Below are positions 22,613 to 33,112 of a stretch of 41,036 bases of DNA, one piece after another (positions within the stretch are counted from its first letter, which is position 1; each line of letters opens with the position of its first letter). This stretch comes from a virus. A program made the position numbers and the translations under genes. Where the stretch lies: positions 1 to 41,036 of IMG/VR virus record IMGVR_UViG_3300046167_000725. One strand, 5' to 3'. A model generated the notes under the pieces. The model worked only from the letters and a program-made list of their open reading frames with translations. It did not search any database and was not told the origin of the DNA.

Positions 22613-24318
22613 TGGCTCAAGCATTACAACAGCTAAGCATACCGGGGCCGGGAGTACAGGGTCTTAACTCTGAGATCAGTCCATTTCAGCAGGGGCTAGA
22701 TTTTGCTCTGAGAGCAGACAACGCAGTCATTGATAGGATTGGCAGGATAGCGGCCAGAGAAGCATTTGCTGATTACATTAGCTCTCATGAGATAACTCTC
22801 GCTGAGGGAGAGACCTTTGAGATTGTCAGGCTTGAGTACGTTGTTGTTGATGAGCAGGATCTAGATGCCAAAAATGTAGCAGAGTATTCCGTTAGCTTTT
22901 ATAGCTCTGCTGACTACAGTGAGGTGCGGTCTGCTGGCGTACCCGGCACTACAATCTTTGGTATAGCCGGTATCGGAAGAGTAGGCCAGATGGACTATGA
23001 CAGATACATTGGCATCACTATTGATGAGGGGACTATCAAGGAAGTCTCGAACGTCACACCAACCTACGGTGTTAACAGGGCGCAGTTAGTTCCATTCAAG
23101 AATGCTATATACAGCTTCTCTAAGGGCGATCCTGTAATGGTCTATGAGGGTGGTGTTGCTTCTAAGCTATCTGATGATCCTGATTATGTCCCGCCCACAG
23201 ATCAGCAAGGGGTAATCTACAATGAAATTGATGGGGATATTGCTTGCGCCGCTTATGGTCGCTTGTGGGTTAGTGGCATTAATGGTGACTATGACACTGT
23301 TTATTGGTCTGATCTTCTGCGCCCTACTCGTTGGTATGACGCAACAACTGATGGCTCAAATACAGCGGGCCTTATTAACGTCAGGGAATACTGGCCGAAC
23401 GGCAATGACAAGATACAGGGAATAGCCGCACACAACGGGTTCCTTATTATCTTTGGCAACCATTCAATTCTTATTTACTCAGGGCCGCAGGGTGATCCTG
23501 CTGGCGACAACGGTTTAAGACTACAGGATGCAATCAGGGATGTGGGCCTCGCTAATCAGGACGCTATGTGCAACGTTGGTAGCGATCTTCTTTTCGTTGA
23601 CTCTCTGGGAGTACGCTCGCTTGGTAGGGTAGTGCAGGAGAAATCAACTCCCATTTCAGAGCCGTCCCTTAATGTTGCCACCCTTATTAGGGCAGACATA
23701 GCTAACAACAGAGACACTGTTAGGCTGTCTCACCTATCCTCTAAGACCATTGCTATCTGCCTGTTCCCTAAGCTTAGAGAGGCATACTGCTTTCAGCTAG
23801 GACAGCCGGGAGCCACTGGTGGTTTAAGAACTACCAGATGGACAGGCTGTGACTTCTACACTGGTGTCACCTTGCAGACAGACAACAGAGAAACAGAGCT
23901 GTTAGGAGGCAGGGATGGTAGGGGGGTGCTTGCTTACAGTGGCTATACACAGCCAGAGAAATACACACTAAGCTACGAGTCTAGCGTGTTGTTATCTGGT
24001 GATGCCTTAATGCAAACCCTTGTGCCTAAGTCTATTAGCTTTAGTTACCACAGAGATCTTGTTGGATCTAATCCACCCAATCCACCACAGAATCTATTTT
24101 GCAGGTGGGGGTTTTCTACAAATCTCATGCCTTATTTAGGAAAGATCAAGACTCAGGAAACAAGGATTGGCAAAGTCAGTCAGTTTCGTACAGGCAAGTG
24201 CAACGTCAAAGGATCGGGCGACATGATGCGCGTTGGGTTTGATTTCGACATAGACGGCAGACCATTTGCCATGCAACAGATTTCTATTAATACGCTCTCA
24301 GGGCGCATACTAGTTTAG
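22612..24318 (+). CDS. Tail nozzle / tail tubular protein B-like, 568 aa
   Basis: Starts MAQALQQLSIPGPGVQGLNS with an N-terminal segment (FQQGLDFALRADNAVIDRIG) common in marine podovirus tail proteins. Later motifs ARLWVSG-like (AAYGRLWVSG), FLIIFGNHSILIYSGPQ, and DLLFVDSLGVRSLGR indicate a beta-propeller-like body like T7 gp12 and P22 gp10. It should form the distal tail tube or nozzle. Directly follows the connector gene, as in podoviruses. Confidence 0.8.
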   Translation: MAQALQQLSIPGPGVQGLNSEISPFQQGLDFALRADNAVIDRIGRIAAREAFADYISSHEITLAEGETFEIVRLEYVVVDEQDLDAKNVAEYSVSFYSSADYSEVRSAGVPGTTIFGIAGIGRVGQMDYDRYIGITIDEGTIKEVSNVTPTYGVNRAQLVPFKNAIYSFSKGDPVMVYEGGVASKLSDDPDYVPPTDQQGVIYNEIDGDIACAAYGRLWVSGINGDYDTVYWSDLLRPTRWYDATTDGSNTAGLINVREYWPNGNDKIQGIAAHNGFLIIFGNHSILIYSGPQGDPAGDNGLRLQDAIRDVGLANQDAMCNVGSDLLFVDSLGVRSLGRVVQEKSTPISEPSLNVATLIRADIANNRDTVRLSHLSSKTIAICLFPKLREAYCFQLGQPGATGGLRTTRWTGCDFYTGVTLQTDNRETELLGGRDGRGVLAYSGYTQPEKYTLSYESSVLLSGDALMQTLVPKSISFSYHRDLVGSNPPNPPQNLFCRWGFSTNLMPYLGKIKTQETRIGKVSQFRTGKCNVKGSGDMMRVGFDFDIDGRPFAMQQISINTLSGRILV

Positions 24319-24327
24319 GAGATTTAA

Positions 24328-25182
24328 ATGAGCCTTCCCGGATTTCTTTCAGCTTTAAGTGGACTGTATTCAGCAGATCGCGGTTTTTCAATGGCCGATG
24401 ACGTAAGGGATTACGGCAAGGGGCTTTACAACTATCAGGATGGGGTAGCCACTGGCGCTATGCCAGAGCTTGGCAATCAGCTTGCAGAGGGCAGTCAGTT
24501 CCAAGGCTATGGGGTTAGTAGTGGCTTAGGTAGCACTACTATTGGCACTGGCCCTAATGGCAGACCTCAAGTTGATCTTGGTGTAGGTCAGAATCAAGCG
24601 TATAACGGCTACGCTAATAACTACATGGATGCCGCTAACGGCTTTATGAATCAATCAATGGTTGATCCAGCGGCACGGCAACAGCAGTTATATGAGCAGA
24701 ACATGGCTGTTCAAAACCCCATGCTAAATCAGATGCAGGCCCAACAGCAGGCTGATGAGTATGCTATGGGTCGTGGTGGTATCAGAGGCTCTCAGTTTGG
24801 CGGCACAGCAGAAGATGCGGCTATGGCTAGGGCGAGGGTACAGGGTAGCAATCAAGCCTACCAGATGGCTCAACAGCAGGGTCTAGCAGAGCAGGCACAG
24901 CAGGCAGGAATGGCTAACCAGTATGGTCAGATGGGTCAGTCGGCATATCAAACTAGCTTCTTGCCTATGCAACAACAGATGCAGTTATTGCAGTTGGCTG
25001 GTGCTGATGCTGATAGATACCAAACTGGTCAGCTAACAGGTCAAGGCTACCTTGGTCAGCTTAACCTTGGCGGCATACAGGCAGGTGTTAACTCAATGAA
25101 GGCGGCTAGTGAGCTTGAAGGTAATCTTTACGATTCGATATTCGATAATGTCGGTGGTTTACTAAGCGGCATATTTGACTAG
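24328..25182 (+). CDS. Internal virion / DNA-ejection protein, Gln/Ala-rich, 284 aa
   Basis: AGGAGATTTAA precedes the start. N-terminal amphipathic SLPGFLSALSGLYSA, a Gly/Asn-rich segment, then a long Gln/Met/Ala-rich helical region (about 115-235: NQMQAQQQADEYAMGRGG and others) and a C-terminal LLSGIF hydrophobic end. Size, composition and location before two larger internal proteins fit the smallest of the three ejection proteins of podoviruses (T7 gp14 or P22 gp7 type). Assignment is positional. Confidence 0.6.
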   Translation: MSLPGFLSALSGLYSADRGFSMADDVRDYGKGLYNYQDGVATGAMPELGNQLAEGSQFQGYGVSSGLGSTTIGTGPNGRPQVDLGVGQNQAYNGYANNYMDAANGFMNQSMVDPAARQQQLYEQNMAVQNPMLNQMQAQQQADEYAMGRGGIRGSQFGGTAEDAAMARARVQGSNQAYQMAQQQGLAEQAQQAGMANQYGQMGQSAYQTSFLPMQQQMQLLQLAGADADRYQTGQLTGQGYLGQLNLGGIQAGVNSMKAASELEGNLYDSIFDNVGGLLSGIFD

Positions 25183-25193
25183 GAGCATTTAAC

Positions 25194-26702
25194 ATGGCAG
25201 GACAAGACCAATCAGCACGGCTACAGGGACTCCTATCTGGTATTGCAGGCGATGTAGGCGAGCTAGGCAAGGGTGGTGAGTGGACAAGTAACGCTATCAG
25301 AACTGTAGCAAGACCAGACTTTATGGCTGGGTCAGACAAGGTGCTGGGCAAATATGGCAGACCAGAGTTTGACATGAACAATGTAGACAACCTGAATGCT
25401 ATGGCTAACTGGGCCAGCAGGAATGGCTATGAAGATCAGGCTAAAAACTACATGTTGATGAGTCAAACCCTTGATGCCGAGCAACAAAAAAAGAAGTATG
25501 AGACAGCCACCGCACAAGACACTCAGAAACTTAGGGACATAAACTCCACAATTGCAGGCATGAACACCACGCATTCGGAGATGACAGCCCGAGATGTTAG
25601 GGATAGCAATGTTGGCCCGATGCCTAACGCCCAGCTTGAAAACCTAAATGTTGCTTTGCTTAATGCAGACAGGCAGAGGTCTAGTCTTGTTCAGTCCATG
25701 AATGATCGCGGTAGTGCTAGTAGATACGGCAATGGAGTGGAAGGTGACGACGCTTTAAGGTTGATAGCAAAGGAAGATGCAGTCTTGCGAAAGCAGCAGG
25801 GAGAAGAAGCTGATGCGGCAATAGCACGAAGAGATGCAACGGCTAAGTGGGCCGAGCTAATACAGCAGTCTAAGCAAGTACCGTGGGAAACCTTTCAGAC
25901 TCTCGGTTTAAGTAAGCGAGACCATGATACTTATAAAGAGGGCTATGCCAATCTTGTAAATACTTTGTCTGAGCAGTATGGACCTGACCATCCTACTTAT
26001 ATTGGTAGGTTAGCCGAGTACTCTAGCGCAAAGCTAGAAGCATATAAGGGGCAGGGTGAGCGTAATATAACGGCAGTAAAGGCTGTGGCTCCTACTGTTG
26101 GCGCTAGGGCGCTTACAGGCTTAGTCAAGAGCTTAGACACACAGAAAGGAATGGGGTGGTTTGGTAAGCTAGCAACAGATCAGGCAGATGCCCTGACTTG
26201 GTTGCAAGACTCAGACAATTCTGCCCTTATTAATCAAGTCATGACCAGTGCCGCATCAACTGTTCTACTCATGAATCCAGAGCTAAAAGGCCAGCCTGCC
26301 GAGCTAGACAAAGCAGTGCGGGACGAGTTTATCAATCAGATGTCCACTGTTAGCGCAGAGTTTGCAGAAGAATACACAGAAGACGTAGTTAAACGGGCAG
26401 AGAACAGAGCGGGTGCAGACGCAAGAACCGCAATAGAAAATATGGATGATGGGTACGGTAAGGAATCAGGCAGAGCAGAGTTCTTAGATTCTCAGGTCGC
26501 TAGGTTTGCTCAAGATCTACCTAATGCAGACCCGTCTGAAGTTACAGCAGATTGGGTAAGGGAGAACCACAACGATCTGTGGCAGGAATGGAATGATACC
26601 TTTACTAAAGTATGGCGAGAGAGATACCCAAGGGCTGTGAAAGAAACTTTTAATGCAGACCCAACAGAAGGTACGGTCAATGCAATAATCCCAACTCTTT
26701 AA
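25194..26702 (+). CDS. Internal virion / DNA-ejection protein, 502 aa
   Basis: Starts MAGQDQSARLQGLLSGIAGD with AGGAGC upstream. Nearly all helical and charged, with long stretches suitable for coiled coils (about 90-230), no predicted signal peptide. Position between the Q-rich 284-aa protein and the very large transglycosylase-like protein mirrors the second ejection protein of podoviruses (T7 gp15 or P22 gp20 type). No direct family match claimed. Confidence 0.6.
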   Translation: MAGQDQSARLQGLLSGIAGDVGELGKGGEWTSNAIRTVARPDFMAGSDKVLGKYGRPEFDMNNVDNLNAMANWASRNGYEDQAKNYMLMSQTLDAEQQKKKYETATAQDTQKLRDINSTIAGMNTTHSEMTARDVRDSNVGPMPNAQLENLNVALLNADRQRSSLVQSMNDRGSASRYGNGVEGDDALRLIAKEDAVLRKQQGEEADAAIARRDATAKWAELIQQSKQVPWETFQTLGLSKRDHDTYKEGYANLVNTLSEQYGPDHPTYIGRLAEYSSAKLEAYKGQGERNITAVKAVAPTVGARALTGLVKSLDTQKGMGWFGKLATDQADALTWLQDSDNSALINQVMTSAASTVLLMNPELKGQPAELDKAVRDEFINQMSTVSAEFAEEYTEDVVKRAENRAGADARTAIENMDDGYGKESGRAEFLDSQVARFAQDLPNADPSEVTADWVRENHNDLWQEWNDTFTKVWRERYPRAVKETFNADPTEGTVNAIIPTL

Positions 26703-26753
26703 AACGTAACTCTAATATCCATACAGACAATAGCATCAGCAAGGTAGATCAAC

Positions 26754-29700
26754 ATGACAAACGTTAGTTTATCGGATAGAGATACGCGAGCGGCGGCATC
26801 TGATCCAATCATGCAAGAACCTGTTGTTCTTTGGATGGTTGATAACTTAACTGATTTAGAATCCACAGACGCCGCCCCTTATATTAGATGGTCTCTTGAT
26901 TCTATCAAGGATATTGAGAGTTCTGGCGGCTGGAATACGTCAGGAGTAGTCAACAAAGATACTGGCAACAGGGCGTTAGGTAACTATCAGTGGTTTCCTC
27001 AGCCGTTTAAAGAAGATCTGGACGCTCTTAATACATACCTGCGAAAAGCCGCAGGTAAAAAGACATCAGAGTGGGAGACCCCTGCTTGGATTGAGGAGGC
27101 AACAGAACATCTAGACCCTAGAAAGTTAAGCAATCATAAGCAAGATCTTGTGATGATGGCTAGAGTCACTCGTCTTGCAGATAACAAAGACATTGAAAGG
27201 ATGTGGTCTGGTGACATTGGGGCTACTAGAGATTTCTTTGCCATTAAACACCACAGTAAAGGTTATAAAGACAAAGCCACTCTTAGGGAAATGAACAAGT
27301 ACCTCCCATTACCCGAAGAGATAGATCAGCCTGTAGCAAAAGCTCCCGAGTCAGAGTCAAACTTATTATCTGGCCTGTTATCTAGCCAAGATCAGGCAAT
27401 GCAACCCACCCCTGATGGCCCAATAGAACCACAGCCCTCATTAGCAGGGACTAACTTTGGCATTGAGGATAGGCTAGAGCGTAAGCGTCAAGGCATGATG
27501 GCTGGTCTAGGTGTAGACATACCAGCTACAGATACAGCACCTGTCAGTATTGGTAGGGAGCCAGCCGCTTCACAGCTAGCACGTCAGACACTAGACAGAT
27601 ATGCAGTACCTGACACATCTTTCACACCTCCTCCTCCTGTACAGCTAGAAGAAATTATCCCCACACAGAGAGGGCAGGTGCCTATACCACAAAAGAGACA
27701 GCCTCCACCGGCCCCAACCGCTCCACTGAGACCGGAATCACAGCCCAACATAGAGGCAATGCTAGCTTCACAGCAGGATCAAGCAATGAACCCTGTTGTA
27801 AGGCCACCAGAGCCTGTCCCTGAGCCAGTACTAGAGGAGATAGTACCAACGCAGAGGGGTCAGGTTCCTATTCCCCAGCGCCCTCCTGTAGAACCTGAGA
27901 GGGTGGTAGGTTCAGAGCCTAGATTGGAGTCAGAGCTAGCGTCACAGATGGCGACAGTTGTTCCTGCCCAGCCTACGCCAGAGGTAGGTGCCGAGCCTAA
28001 CCTTGAGTCTGACCTAGCATCTAGTGTGTGGGCTTCGCCTGCATCTCCACAGACTGTTCTTTCTTCTCCTGAAGAAGTCACCATGGGTATTGGTGTTGTT
28101 ACTCCTGTTGTCAGAAGGGAGTCTATTGAAAGCTTTCCTCCTCCTAAATACACAGTGGATTCAGAGTCATTGATACCACCTGACGCTATGTCTACTGAGA
28201 AGCTATTACCTACACAGTTTGAGAAGCCTGCAACACAACCACCGGCAGTGATACAAGAAGCCAGAAGAGAGGATGCGGCAGAGGAAGCAAGAAGAATAAT
28301 AGAGGCTAATGCCCCTGCACCAGCACTAGTCATGACTGATGAGCAACGACTTAATGCTGAGTCAGAAGCTAGGAAGTACATGCCTGAAGAAAGGGAGAGT
28401 GGCGCTTCGTTCTTGTTAAGAAACTCTGCAAGAAATGTAGCTAATGCACTAACCTTAAATTCCTATGACTATGCAGAGTCAGGGCTTCGCTCTGTTATGG
28501 GTGAAGAGTATGACGATGTATTTAAAGAGATCAGGCAAGAGCGTAGCCTTCTCAACAGAGCCTACCCCAAGACTCAATTAGCTGGAGAACTAGGAGGGGC
28601 AGGACTTTCAGGCGGTGTCATAGCAGGGCTAGCCAAGAGGTCAGGGAAGATAGGCGGTGTTCAGATAGCAAATGAAAGAGGGGCTTACGGAGCAGAGGGT
28701 CTGATATACGGAACGCTGTCAGGTAACAACGCAGAAGAAAGAATAGCAGGCGGTGTAGTGGGTGGTCTGTTTGGCTTATCAGCAGGGCAGGTAGTTCATT
28801 GGGCTACAGGTGCTGGCAGAAATGGAAAGGCTGGTGCCACCGGAGCTAGGACAGATGCTGATGATGTTGCTGATGATGACATCCTGATACAAAACATTAA
28901 CCAAGCACAAAAGACAGGTGAGTCTGTCTTGTACAGGACTAATAAGGGCGAGCTTAAAAGAGTAACAATCGTCCGTGGTGTTAAGAAGAACAACAAGAAA
29001 GCCCCAGATAAAAGATACCAAAGCCAAGAGCGAGAGGTCTTAGTTAAAGACGAGAGGGGCAATCAGTTTGTTGTGCCATCAGCCAAGATAGAGAGAGTTA
29101 AATTAACTGGCGTTGACTCTACTAAGTTTGAGCAAACCATGAAGTTTGAGAACTCTAACTACCAATACAAGCCAGCACGTCAGGTTATCAAGGAGAAGTA
29201 TAACGAAGATGGGTCTATCGCCCTGACTAAGGAAGGAGAAGAGGCAGTAGCAAACGGAGATCCGCTTAATTCCAGCATGATTCAAATGGAACTACGGGAT
29301 GCTACATGGCGTGACGCTAGGAATGCTGGGGAACTATGGGACTCATTAGTGCTAGGCGGCAGAAAACTGTATGACGATTTTGTCAGGGGCAGTGAAGACA
29401 CCCTGTATCAAAGAGTATCCAAGCAGGTTGGTGGCTACTATCAGATAGCATCTACTAATGCAGGCAGGGTGACCACTAAGGACTTTGTTGAGATAGGTCA
29501 GCCACTAACCCCCCTGTCAAAAGCCATTGACTCAGACAAATACCTCAAGGGTTTGATTGGTGATGTAACCAATAGATATAACCTGCTCACATATAAGTAC
29601 ACCAAAGGTACTGAAAGCTGGAACCGAATAAATAAAGAAGCCACGATGGAAAACCTACAGGCTTACATCAAGACCAAGTATGGCGATGATGCGCTTGTGG

Positions 29701-31378
29701 CTTGGGATAATTACGTTGAGTGGAACAGGAAAAAGAAGGTTGCTCATGTAGATATATTGAGTGGCATGAAGCAGTTCACAGAAGGTAAGGCGTCAAAAGA
29801 TGTACACATTCACATGCACCTTACTAAGGAAGCAAAAGAAGCGCGCATCAAAAAGTCTGAAGTTAAGCGTAGAGAGAAGGTTGATTATGATCCGCTAAGC
29901 AGAGAAGACTCGGCGCTTGAAAAGAGAAGTCGCAATTCATTTATATTAGGTGACTCGAATATAGATGAGTACATGAACCCTCTGTTCACTGACTTCAGAA
30001 GAACTGCAAACCTTGAGCAGTTGTATCAGTTAGGTAAGAAGTTTGGCTTAAAGATGCCAGAGATAGACAGCGGAGAAGACGCTTATAAGGTCTTTCAACG
30101 GCTGGAGCAGTCCTTTATAGATCGTGGCATCAACCCAGAGGCCGCTAAGTTTGCGGCTAAAACTATGTCGGATGACTTTGTTGGTAGCACCAGATCTCCT
30201 AATGGGTGGCTACAAGCACTGAACTCTGTTGGCTACCTTGGCTCACTAGCTGGCTTTAAGTCTGCTGTCCTCAACCTGCATGACATACCAATGGCGGCTG
30301 TGTTGTATGGCCCTAGTAGCTTTAGAGGTATAGCAAACGTCAAGGGTGTGAACATAACAGACCAAGGTATACGCCAGAACGTAGGTGAGTTTAGAGACTT
30401 GATGATTGATGGCATGAGGTCAGGGGACTTTACTCCTGCACAGCTTGCCGCTTATGTAACCCGTAAGGGTACAGACATAGCAATGAATGCATCAGGCTTC
30501 TCTTGGTTTGATACTGTAGGCAAGAACTCCTATCAGCAAGATGATTATTCAAAGCACAGTAGATGAGGTGGACAACCTCAAAGCTAGGTGGGGATTCTAT
30601 TTTAATGAGAAGCAGTTAGGCATCCTGCAATCCCAGATTAAAAAGCACGGCACTGACCTTACTAAGTACAGTAAGGAAGGCTCTGATTTAATGGAAGAGT
30701 TATTCTTTGCTGGGCTTGGGCAACAACAACTAATCTCTGGGTCAGGAAGACCGGCGGCATGGGCAAGGCACCCTAACTTTAGAATGATGTGGGCATTGCG
30801 TGGCTTTGCAATCAAGCAGTTAGCTCTTGTTGAGAAGAACATCGTTGACAACATACTAGAAGGTAACACTAAGGCCGCTGTTGATTACATGAAACGGTAC
30901 GTTATCTTCGCCGCTGGTTCATTTGGCTTACTGAATGAGTCTAGGCAGTGGATGTTTGGGGATGGCAACTTCACAGCCGGTGGTGTCTTGATGGGTATGG
31001 GAGATCAGATCATCTCCACTGCATCTCTAAACACCATAGGTATTAATGATTACCAATGGGGTCGCATGATGCGTAACGGCATCTTCCTTACTTGGCTTGA
31101 GTCTTTGATACCCATTGGCATAGACATACCTAAAGACATGGTGTTTGATATTAAGGATGCTATTGATGGTGACGTTAAAGGGCAATGAAGACATGACTCC
31201 GGGACAACGTGCCATGTATCCATTAGCACAGCTACCAATTGTTAAGCAGACAGGTAGATTCTTTGATAATTTATCTGATACAAACATTGCAGGAGTCCCA
31301 ATCAGAGCGCCCTTGCCAGCACCAATTGAAGATATAAATAGAAAGTACTTGTTGTCTGAGACAGGAGCGCGTGAGTAA
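26754..31378 (+). CDS. Very large internal virion protein with N-terminal lytic-transglycosylase-like domain; two frameshifts in this sequence
   Basis: As written, three frames follow one another: 26754-30566, 30541-31188 and 31145-31378. Removing one base near 30540 (CAAGATG to CAAATG) and one G near 31180 (AAAGGGC to AAAGGC) gives a single protein of about 1,540 aa. Residues 45-90 look like a lytic transglycosylase: catalytic Glu candidate E55 in DIESSGGW, then ALGNYQWFP. A Pro-rich linker contains LEEI(I/V)PTQRGQVPIPQ twice (298-313, 360-375) and several ESDLAS-like repeats. Around 610-690 is a Gly-rich hydrophobic zone, then a long helical body. This layout suits a gp16-like ejected protein that opens the cell wall and forms a DNA channel. 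Same size class and last place in the late block. Confidence 0.7.
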
Positions 31379-31599
31379 TGGCTAAGCTGTACTTCTTTGA
31401 GGGCAGGAACACTGGCATCTATGCTGAGTCTGCCGCCGCCGCTAGAGCTAAGTGTAAGCGTGGATGTGGCAAGCTAGTCAAGACACTGAACAAGTCTCCC
31501 CCCAAGGGTGGTGGCTGGGATAGAACTAGGTCTGACGGTCGAAGCCCAGCCAAGTCATCAGTAGGTAAGGGTCGTGGTAAAGGCCCACCTAGGAAATAG
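31378..31599 (+). CDS. Small basic Gly/Lys-rich protein, 73 aa
   Basis: Begins MAKLYFFEGRNTGIYAESAA; two cysteines in KCKRGCGK (26-30) and a very basic C terminus rich in S, P, G, K and R (SPAKSSVGKGRGKGPPRK). Starts in the stop of the large virion gene (TAATG). Last rightward late gene; its end overlaps the convergent gene by 11 nt. Perhaps a DNA-binding or packaged minor protein; no family recognised. Confidence 0.6.
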   Translation: MAKLYFFEGRNTGIYAESAAAARAKCKRGCGKLVKTLNKSPPKGGGWDRTRSDGRSPAKSSVGKGRGKGPPRK

Positions 31600-31789
31600 A
31601 TTTAACTCTAAAACCTATGGCGTGTAACTTAATCAGCCGCTCAAGGTTCTTGTCGGTGTGTCCATCTTTATAGTTAATGGTCAGTGTCATGAGCGCATCT
31701 CCATCAGCGTTATAGAAATGCCATGTCTTTATAGTTTCATCTGGTTCATAGGTCAGTTCGCTAAGGTTATCCACTAGACAACTCCCCAT
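31589..31789 (-). CDS. Hypothetical protein, 66 aa
   Basis: Last gene of the leftward replication operon. Starts MGSCLVDNLSELTYEPDETI, with alternating hydrophobic strands (LMTLTINY) and a C-terminal helix. It overlaps the upstream gene by 16 nt and the convergent rightward late gene by 11 nt, so opposing transcripts meet here with no room for a terminator. No family recognised. Confidence 0.55.
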   Translation of the reverse strand: MGSCLVDNLSELTYEPDETIKTWHFYNADGDALMTLTINYKDGHTDKNLERLIKLHAIGFRVKSIS

Positions 31790-32061
31790 AAGATGCAGGC
31801 TTTACCCCACTGAGTCTTGCCTCTCTTGCCGCTGTCACAAATCCTCCCGTCATTACAAAGCTCTGACGTCCTTGGCTGTACAGATGCAAAGGGTTTGCCT
31901 ATCTTCTCAGCCAACTCTTCAGTGCTGAGTGGTAGAGGAGAGCTAGCAAGTGCCTCATAAACCTGATCTCTTATTGTCTGCCTACCCTTTACGTTACTGT
32001 TAGCCGCATCCATGCTGGTGTCTCGGCCTTGGTATCCAATCCCTTCTCTTGTGTAAGGCAT
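31774..32061 (-). CDS. Winged-helix-like DNA-binding protein, 95 aa
   Basis: AGGAG lies 7 nt before the start. Residues 29-75 form a plausible winged helix: TIRDQVYEALASSPLPLSTE, then ELAEKIGKPFASVQPRTSEL as helix-turn-helix, and a wing with RICDSGKRGKTQWGKA. Such a small regulator in a replication operon could control early or late transcription. It is the only clear candidate transcription regulator in this operon. No close family name. Confidence 0.65.
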   Translation of the reverse strand: MPYTREGIGYQGRDTSMDAANSNVKGRQTIRDQVYEALASSPLPLSTEELAEKIGKPFASVQPRTSELCNDGRICDSGKRGKTQWGKACILWGVV

Positions 32062-32070
32062 AGTAATCTC

Positions 32071-32454
32071 CTAGTTATATGAAATGATTGTGTAGTTAGG
32101 GTCTGCTTCTGCGGCCCTGACTTCCTCTCTGTAATGCTTACTAATCTCTGCTCTTAGTTCCTTATTAGTCTTCATGATTGCACTCGCCTTCTCTCTTAGT
32201 ATGTCCAAATGACCTTCCCCCCATAACTTCAATAGAAAATCATGGAAGGCTACTGGGTTCTCAGTAAAGTACCTATGGTGGTATCGGCACAGACACAGAG
32301 CATTGTCCATTGACCAGCGTGTTGATTTCCTAGCTCGTCCATAGATGTGTGCGCTATCAGTCCCATCTTGTCCGCAGTATTGACAGAGATGTTTATCCCT
32401 GTGGCGCACAGCTTTACTAAACCAGACATCAGCTTGATCTCTCTTGATACCCAT
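32071..32454 (-). CDS. HNH endonuclease, 127 aa
   Basis: Zinc knuckle CQYC (24-27), then DSAHIYGR (33-40), RWSMDNALCLCRYHH (46-60) and YFTENP (62-67), a clear zinc-finger HNH core; the C-terminal part is a charged helix. It overlaps the stop of the NinB-like gene by one base (TGATG). Placement beside NinB is like lambda nin-region nucleases, so processing of recombination or replication intermediates is likely, not packaging. Confidence 0.8.
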   Translation of the reverse strand: MGIKRDQADVWFSKAVRHRDKHLCQYCGQDGTDSAHIYGRARKSTRWSMDNALCLCRYHHRYFTENPVAFHDFLLKLWGEGHLDILREKASAIMKTNKELRAEISKHYREEVRAAEADPNYTIISYN

Positions 32455-32867
32455 CAGAGGTGTTCTCCCATACTTGGAAAAGGAACAAAGACTCCCAGCT
32501 TCATATTGATGGAGTCAATCATGGCGTTGGCACTATCAGATAATTGAGTGGTCGATAAGCTCCGAGTGCTTTTGATGCCGTACATGCTTGTTATTATAGG
32601 CTTGAAGAACAGTTCTTTAATGGAGTTCTCTGACCACGGCACCTCAAACTCCTCATTGAATGGGTGCTTCTGCATAAACCCTGCATCATTTAAAGCACTA
32701 GCCATGTTCCTAAAGAAAAGGTGAAGGGCATTAGACTGCCTGCTAGATCTATTAGACCTGACCACACTGTATGTCCTGTCTATCCCTTCCTCTGCTTGCT
32801 CAGATACATACTGGCAAAACATCTTGGCCTTGTGCTTATCAGTTACATCCCAAGTAATCGCACTCAT
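32454..32867 (-). CDS. NinB-like recombination protein
   Basis: 137 aa from the ATG at 32867, chosen because it overlaps the upstream stop (ATGA) and has AAAGGTGG before it; a longer frame to 32918 lacks this. Motifs fit NinB (lambda Orf family): RSNRSSRQSNALHLFFRNMA, VPWSENSIKELFFKPI, KSTRSLSTTQLSDSANAMID and the ending KLGVFVPFPS. NinB/Orf binds ssDNA and supports annealing-based recombination, replacing RecFOR functions. Found with an annealing protein gene on the other side of the control region. Confidence 0.8.
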   Translation of the reverse strand: MSAITWDVTDKHKAKMFCQYVSEQAEEGIDRTYSVVRSNRSSRQSNALHLFFRNMASALNDAGFMQKHPFNEEFEVPWSENSIKELFFKPIITSMYGIKSTRSLSTTQLSDSANAMIDSINMKLGVFVPFPSMGEHL

Positions 32868-33112
32868 GGTGTCCACCTTTGAGTTATCCACTTCTTTCTC
32901 CAAGCTACGTTCTCCCACCTCATATCATTGGTAGCATTAGTGAACCTAGCCGCAGGCATGAGCCTGTCTTGAGATGTCCCCATTATGATTGCCTGCCTTA
33001 CCTTACCCTTGTCCCAGCCTGTGCTTTGAACAGCCATCTTCATATCAAATACTCTAGGTAAAACCTCCAGCAATTCACCTAAGTCTTTCTCTGCGGTACC
33101 CACAAAAGTCAT
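32864..33112 (-). CDS. Hypothetical basic protein, 82 aa
   Basis: Starts MTFVGTAEKDLGELLEVLPR; a short helical N terminus followed by a basic, Trp-rich C-terminal part (NDMRWENVAWRKKWITQRW). Overlaps both neighbours by 4 nt, indicating coupled translation within the replication operon. Nucleic-acid binding is plausible by charge. No family recognised. Confidence 0.6.
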   Translation of the reverse strand: MTFVGTAEKDLGELLEVLPRVFDMKMAVQSTGWDKGKVRQAIIMGTSQDRLMPAARFTNATNDMRWENVAWRKKWITQRWTP

